Under the pieces are notes generated by a model. The model saw nothing but the letters and a program-made list of their open reading frames with translations. It did not search any database and was not told the DNA's origin. From the NCBI GenBank assembly GCA_045642225.1, contig JAZUIN010000046.1, positions 1-64,000 of the forward strand: DNA of 64,000 nucleotides, in the 5' to 3' direction. This DNA comes from RUG191 sp045642225 (GTDB taxonomy: Bacteria > Bacillota > Clostridia > Lachnospirales > Lachnospiraceae). A program made the translations under genes and the position numbers. Numbering within the stretch: position 1 is the first letter of the stretch; each line of letters begins with the position of its first letter. Shown piece by piece: positions 60,874-64,000 of this stretch.

Positions 60874-62195
60874 AAAATAAAATAAATATAAGACTGGTTG
60901 GTATTTCTATTCTTGCAGTTATAGCAACAGTTATAGGAAGTACAATTATATATTATAGTCTGTTTCAGAAGCAGATTAGGGCAGATTTGACGATTAGTGC
61001 GAAGCTTTTAAAGGATACGCATTATTTTGAAGCTGTTAATGTTGATAAGGACAAAATAGATTTGTCTACAGATATTGATGAGTTGCGTGTGACGTGGATT
61101 GGCGAAGATGGTACTGTCTTATATGATAATGATACCTCAGCAGAGCTTTTGTCAAATCATAATGATAGACCAGAGATTAAAGAAGCTTTTGAAAAAGGTG
61201 AAGGTGAAGCTGTCAGAAAGTCTGATACCATGAATAAAAATACATTTTATTACGCAGTATTATTAGACAACGGGACTGTCTTAAGAGTAGCAACGAATGC
61301 ACAAAGCTTGGGGGCTGTATTCTTGTCCGTAGCGCCTATCATTACGTTAATCATTATAATTATTATTGCAATTTGTGTTGCAATATCTCATATGCTTACG
61401 AAACAACTTTTGCGTCCTATTGAAAATATGGCTGAAAATCTAGAGAATTCTGATTATGAAGCGCCATATAAGGAGCTTGAGCCATTAGCCGAAATGCTAA
61501 GCAGTCAGCATACTGATGTTTTGGCAGCAGCCAAGGCGCGACAAGATTTTACAGCAAATGTGTCTCATGAGTTGAAAACGCCTCTTACAGCTATATCTGG
61601 CTATGCAGAACTTTTAGAAGGTCAAATGGTAGATGAGGAACAACAAAAACATTTTTGTCGCGAAATAAGAAAGAATGCGAATAGATTACTAGCACTTATC
61701 AACGATATAATTGGATTGTCTGCGCTTGATCAAAATGGACAGGAATTTTCGTTTGAAGAATTAGATTTATCTAAAGTCGTATTAGAGTGTATGGACGATT
61801 TGATTGTAACTGGCAAGCAAAGAAATGTGAATGTTTCCTTTGAAAGTGAAGCATGTATTGTTCGCGGGAACAAAGATATGTTAAAGGAGCTAGTTGAAAA
61901 TCTTGTTCAAAATGCAATAAGGTATAACAATACAGGTGGAAAGGTTGTAGTTACAGTTGCTAAAAGAGATGGGCGTGGCGTTATTAGTGTAAAGGATAAT
62001 GGCATAGGAATTCCTATCGCTGAGCAAGAAAGGGTATTTGAAAGATTTTACAGGGTTGATAAGAGCAGGTCAAAGGCTACAGGTGGAACAGGACTTGGTC
62101 TTGCAATAGTAAAACATATTGTTGAAATACATGATGCGAAAATCGAACTAGATAGCGCACCAGGTGTAGGTACTATTATGACAGTCCTGTTTTAA
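60870..62195 (+). CDS. phoR: Phosphate-response sensor kinase PhoR
   Basis: A sensor kinase of 441 residues with two membrane helices (about 7-30 and 150-175) bracketing an outside sensing region of about 120 residues. The dimerisation helix has the phospho-accepting histidine in FTANVSHELKTPLTAISGYAELL. The ATPase domain has VENLVQNAIRYN, DNGIGIP and GTGLGLAIVKHIV. No PAS domain is evident between membrane and kinase. The ATG overlaps the phoB stop (ATGA). It converges with the dehydrogenase gene over six bases with no clear terminator. Confidence 0.9.
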   Translation: MKNKINIRLVGISILAVIATVIGSTIIYYSLFQKQIRADLTISAKLLKDTHYFEAVNVDKDKIDLSTDIDELRVTWIGEDGTVLYDNDTSAELLSNHNDRPEIKEAFEKGEGEAVRKSDTMNKNTFYYAVLLDNGTVLRVATNAQSLGAVFLSVAPIITLIIIIIIAICVAISHMLTKQLLRPIENMAENLENSDYEAPYKELEPLAEMLSSQHTDVLAAAKARQDFTANVSHELKTPLTAISGYAELLEGQMVDEEQQKHFCREIRKNANRLLALINDIIGLSALDQNGQEFSFEELDLSKVVLECMDDLIVTGKQRNVNVSFESEACIVRGNKDMLKELVENLVQNAIRYNNTGGKVVVTVAKRDGRGVISVKDNGIGIPIAEQERVFERFYRVDKSRSKATGGTGLGLAIVKHIVEIHDAKIELDSAPGVGTIMTVLF

Positions 62196-62201
62196 TCCGT
62201 C

Positions 62202-63128
62202 CTAAAACTCAAACCCTGCCTTAAACGCTTTTGAAGCAAAGGCTTTCTCGTAATCCTTTAAATCATATTTTTCTATAGGAGGAAGTATAATTGCACCCTC
62301 GTTAAGTGCTTTGAGAGATGGCTCAAATGGGCCACATCTGCTTCCAACTATAGTTATCTCATTGACAGGTACTAGACTAAGATTAATGTTAGCATTGTCG
62401 GCGTAAGTACTTTTCAATACAATAATTCCATTTTTCCTAACTAGAGACATAGCTTCTTCGATGCCCTTAGGATTTCCGGTAGCGTCAATAACTATCTCGT
62501 ATGCTTCTGGGTTTCGCTCAGTCGTAGTCTTAGCAATAGATTTGAATAATTCTAGCTTCGATTCGTGCTTTCCTATTACTGTTGTATCGGCGCCAATAAA
62601 ATGCATTACATTTGCAATACAAAGAGCTAGTCTGCCGTCACCTAGTACGCCTACGGGTGTATTTGGTTGTATATCTATTTGCTCGGTTATACGAAATGCT
62701 GCTGCAAGTGGTTCAGTAAATACTGCAACATCAGTTGGTAAACTGTCAGGTACAACATGAAGATTTTCTGTGTTAAGAACCATATATTCTCCAAAGCAAC
62801 CGTCCTTTGATAGACCAGGCGTTGTTCTGTTAGAACAGTGGTGTGGACGATCGGTTTTACAATATAAGCATTTGTGACACACTTCGTTGATTTCGCCAAC
62901 TACACGCTTGCCAATTAGTGAAGCATCGTCAGATTCTTCGACTATTCCAACAAATTCGTGTCCCATTATTCCTTTGAAATCAGGTCTATAACCTTTGAGA
63001 ATTTCTTTGTCGGTGCTGCATATTGCTGACAAAAGAATCTTGATAAGACTCTGATTTGATTTTCTCTGTGGAATGTCTAAATCGTCTCTATATATAGCAT
63101 TTTCACCATTATAATAAAGTCCTCGCAT
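62202..63128 (-). CDS. Zinc-dependent medium-chain dehydrogenase
   Basis: A zinc-containing medium-chain dehydrogenase of 308 residues. Catalytic-zinc ligands are seen in SAICSTDKEI and GIMGHEFVGIVE. The structural zinc site is the four cysteines of CHKCLYCKTDRPHHC. The nucleotide fold has PVGVLGDGRLALCIANV and VIDATGNPKGIEEAM. It resembles threonine- or sorbitol-dehydrogenase-like enzymes, but the substrate is unknown. It is shorter than the usual 340-350 residues. AAGGAG fixes the start at 63128 (MRGLYYNG); a longer in-frame start at 63194 has no site. Confidence 0.85.
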   Translation of the reverse strand: MRGLYYNGENAIYRDDLDIPQRKSNQSLIKILLSAICSTDKEILKGYRPDFKGIMGHEFVGIVEESDDASLIGKRVVGEINEVCHKCLYCKTDRPHHCSNRTTPGLSKDGCFGEYMVLNTENLHVVPDSLPTDVAVFTEPLAAAFRITEQIDIQPNTPVGVLGDGRLALCIANVMHFIGADTTVIGKHESKLELFKSIAKTTTERNPEAYEIVIDATGNPKGIEEAMSLVRKNGIIVLKSTYADNANINLSLVPVNEITIVGSRCGPFEPSLKALNEGAIILPPIEKYDLKDYEKAFASKAFKAGFEF

Positions 63129-63257
63129 AGCGTACTCCTTTTGTTTTGAATTGAGTTTTATGTGTTTTATTTTATCATAAATTAATTGATTCATATATAT
63201 TTACATGAATTTAATTTGATGTAATAAATGTATACAAAAATATAAATTCGCCATTAG

Positions 63258-63269
63258 GTGTCTTGACAC
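63258..63269. promoter_or_regulatory. Inverted repeat upstream of nadB
   Basis: GTGTC-TT-GACAC, five-base perfect arms, about 20 bases ahead of the nadB promoter. It could be a regulator site such as that of NiaR, which often controls nad genes in Firmicutes. Confidence 0.45.
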
Positions 63270-63286
63270 ATAACTTTACATAGTTA

Positions 63287-63315
63287 TTGACATAGAGGTT
63301 GACATAGTATATTAT
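63287..63315 (+). promoter_or_regulatory. Promoter of nadB
   Basis: TTGACA, 17-base spacer, TATTAT. A second TTGACATAG follows 12 bases after the first. Confidence 0.65.
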
Positions 63316-63320
63316 TGTTA

Positions 63321-63333
63321 CAACAATTTGTTG
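63321..63333. promoter_or_regulatory. Palindrome at the nadB transcription start
   Basis: CAACAA-T-TTGTTG is a perfect 13-base palindrome over the expected transcription start, well placed for repression. Confidence 0.45.
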
Positions 63334-63356
63334 CTTTAATGAAAGAAGATACTAAT

Positions 63357-64000
63357 ATGGATATTAAATGTGATGTCGTAATCGTCGGAACTGGTGCAGC
63401 AGGGTTGTTTGCAGCGCTTAGACTTCCTAACGATGTACAAATTAGAATGGTTACCAAGCGTAAAATGGATGAATCAGATTCATTTCTTGCACAGGGTGGA
63501 ATTTGTGTTATGAGAAATGATGATGATTATGACAATTATTTTGAAGATACCATGCGTGCTGGTCATTATGAGAATAATGAAGATGCTGTCGATGTTATGC
63601 TTAAGTCTTCTCAAGGTGTCATAAAGGAGCTTATTAGAGCGGGCGTGGCGTTTGAGAAGAATGAGAAGGGTGAATTAGAGTACACCAAAGAAGGCGCGCA
63701 TTCTTATGCAAGAATTCTGTATCATGAAGATGAAACGGGACGCGAGATTACTTCAACGTTGTTGAAGCGAGTAATGGAGAAGCCTAACGTTATTATTCAT
63801 GAATATACAACAATGATAGATATTATTGAGAATGAAAATGTATGTGGTGGAATTGTTGTTGTAGATGAGAAGGATAATCGATTCAAGATAGAAGCTAATG
63901 ATGTTATTTTAGCGTGCGGTGGAATTGGTGGATTGTATGAGAACTCGACTAATTATCCACATTTAACGGGAGATGCAATTGCAATAGCCATGAAGCACAA
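63357..64000 (+). CDS. nadB: L-aspartate oxidase NadB, N-terminal part (partial)
   Basis: The first 214 residues of a flavoprotein that runs past the window end. The FAD-binding start is CDVVIVGTGAAGLFAALRL. SDSFLAQGGICVM, GAHSYARILYHEDETGREI and ILACGGIGGLYENSTNYPHLTGD are characteristic of NadB. It oxidises aspartate to iminoaspartate in NAD synthesis; anaerobes use fumarate or another acceptor. The ATG at 63357 was chosen; an in-frame ATG at 63339 is also possible, and neither has a strong ribosome site. nadA and nadC would be expected beyond the window. Confidence 0.93.
   Translation, partial: MDIKCDVVIVGTGAAGLFAALRLPNDVQIRMVTKRKMDESDSFLAQGGICVMRNDDDYDNYFEDTMRAGHYENNEDAVDVMLKSSQGVIKELIRAGVAFEKNEKGELEYTKEGAHSYARILYHEDETGREITSTLLKRVMEKPNVIIHEYTTMIDIIENENVCGGIVVVDEKDNRFKIEANDVILACGGIGGLYENSTNYPHLTGDAIAIAMKH

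Overview
The window reads as low-GC chromosomal DNA of an anaerobic Gram-positive bacterium, most likely a member of the Lachnospiraceae (Clostridia). This is inferred from gene content: a group-B-type [FeFe] hydrogenase, a 2-hydroxyacyl-CoA-dehydratase/activase family, iron alcohol dehydrogenases, PTS sugar uptake, a Bacillus-type LexA box, DUF1934, and strong AGGAGG ribosome sites with AT-rich promoters. Genus cannot be fixed from sequence alone. I see no phage, insertion sequence or CRISPR array.

Layout. 1-4.3 kb: the tail of birA, then a trehalose regulon (treR, treP, treC) with three TreR-type operators. 4.4-11.2 kb: membrane proteins (Pr6Pr, YdcF/DUF218, a small unknown), a LytS-type histidine kinase with a REC plus winged-helix regulator, and a divergent UDP-GlcNAc 2-epimerase relative. 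Three gaps here carry 11-bp-phased TTAGT repeats, probably the binding sites of that regulator. 11.4-18.4 kb: tandem iron alcohol dehydrogenases, a metallophosphoesterase, a DUF975/CmpB membrane fusion and a RelA/SpoT-domain synthetase. 18.6-20.2 kb: a secreted helical protein of unknown function.

20.4-39.2 kb is an unusual unidirectional block in two parts. The first holds a STAS-kinase fusion, an adenylation-carrier-condensation protein, a GT32-type glycosyltransferase, a MATE transporter fused to a serine-kinase-type ATPase domain, and a membrane haem-like/flavodoxin fusion. It looks like an undescribed small-molecule or surface-modification pathway with its own partner-switch parts. A second LytS-type two-component pair follows. 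The second part is a redox cluster: hydrogenase, TM2 protein, CooC-type ATPase with a CxC motif, two dehydratase-family subunits, their activase, a tiny membrane protein and a stand-alone acetyl-CoA-synthase-beta-like protein, ending with a TPR lipoprotein.

39.2-53.0 kb is mostly housekeeping: an ATP-grasp protein, dnaE, pfkA, a SpoU methyltransferase, a second alarmone synthetase, ispE, a GntR regulator, DUF1934, a folC-type ligase and a J-domain protein. A probable small RNA or attenuator lies ahead of folC.

53.0-53.7 kb holds the most striking element: a 30-residue hydrophobic peptide gene on the minus strand, converging with a short RNA on the plus strand over a shared terminator. The peptide promoter carries a LexA-type SOS box exactly in its spacer. 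This has the form of an SOS-controlled type I toxin-antitoxin module. A tRNA-Gly(GCC) follows.

53.7-62.2 kb is a phosphate-starvation regulon (small membrane protein, pstSCAB-phoU, Na/Pi transporter, phoB-phoR). Its three promoters share one rigid arrangement of TTTTACW repeats. The window ends with a zinc dehydrogenase and the start of nadB, whose promoter carries palindromes.
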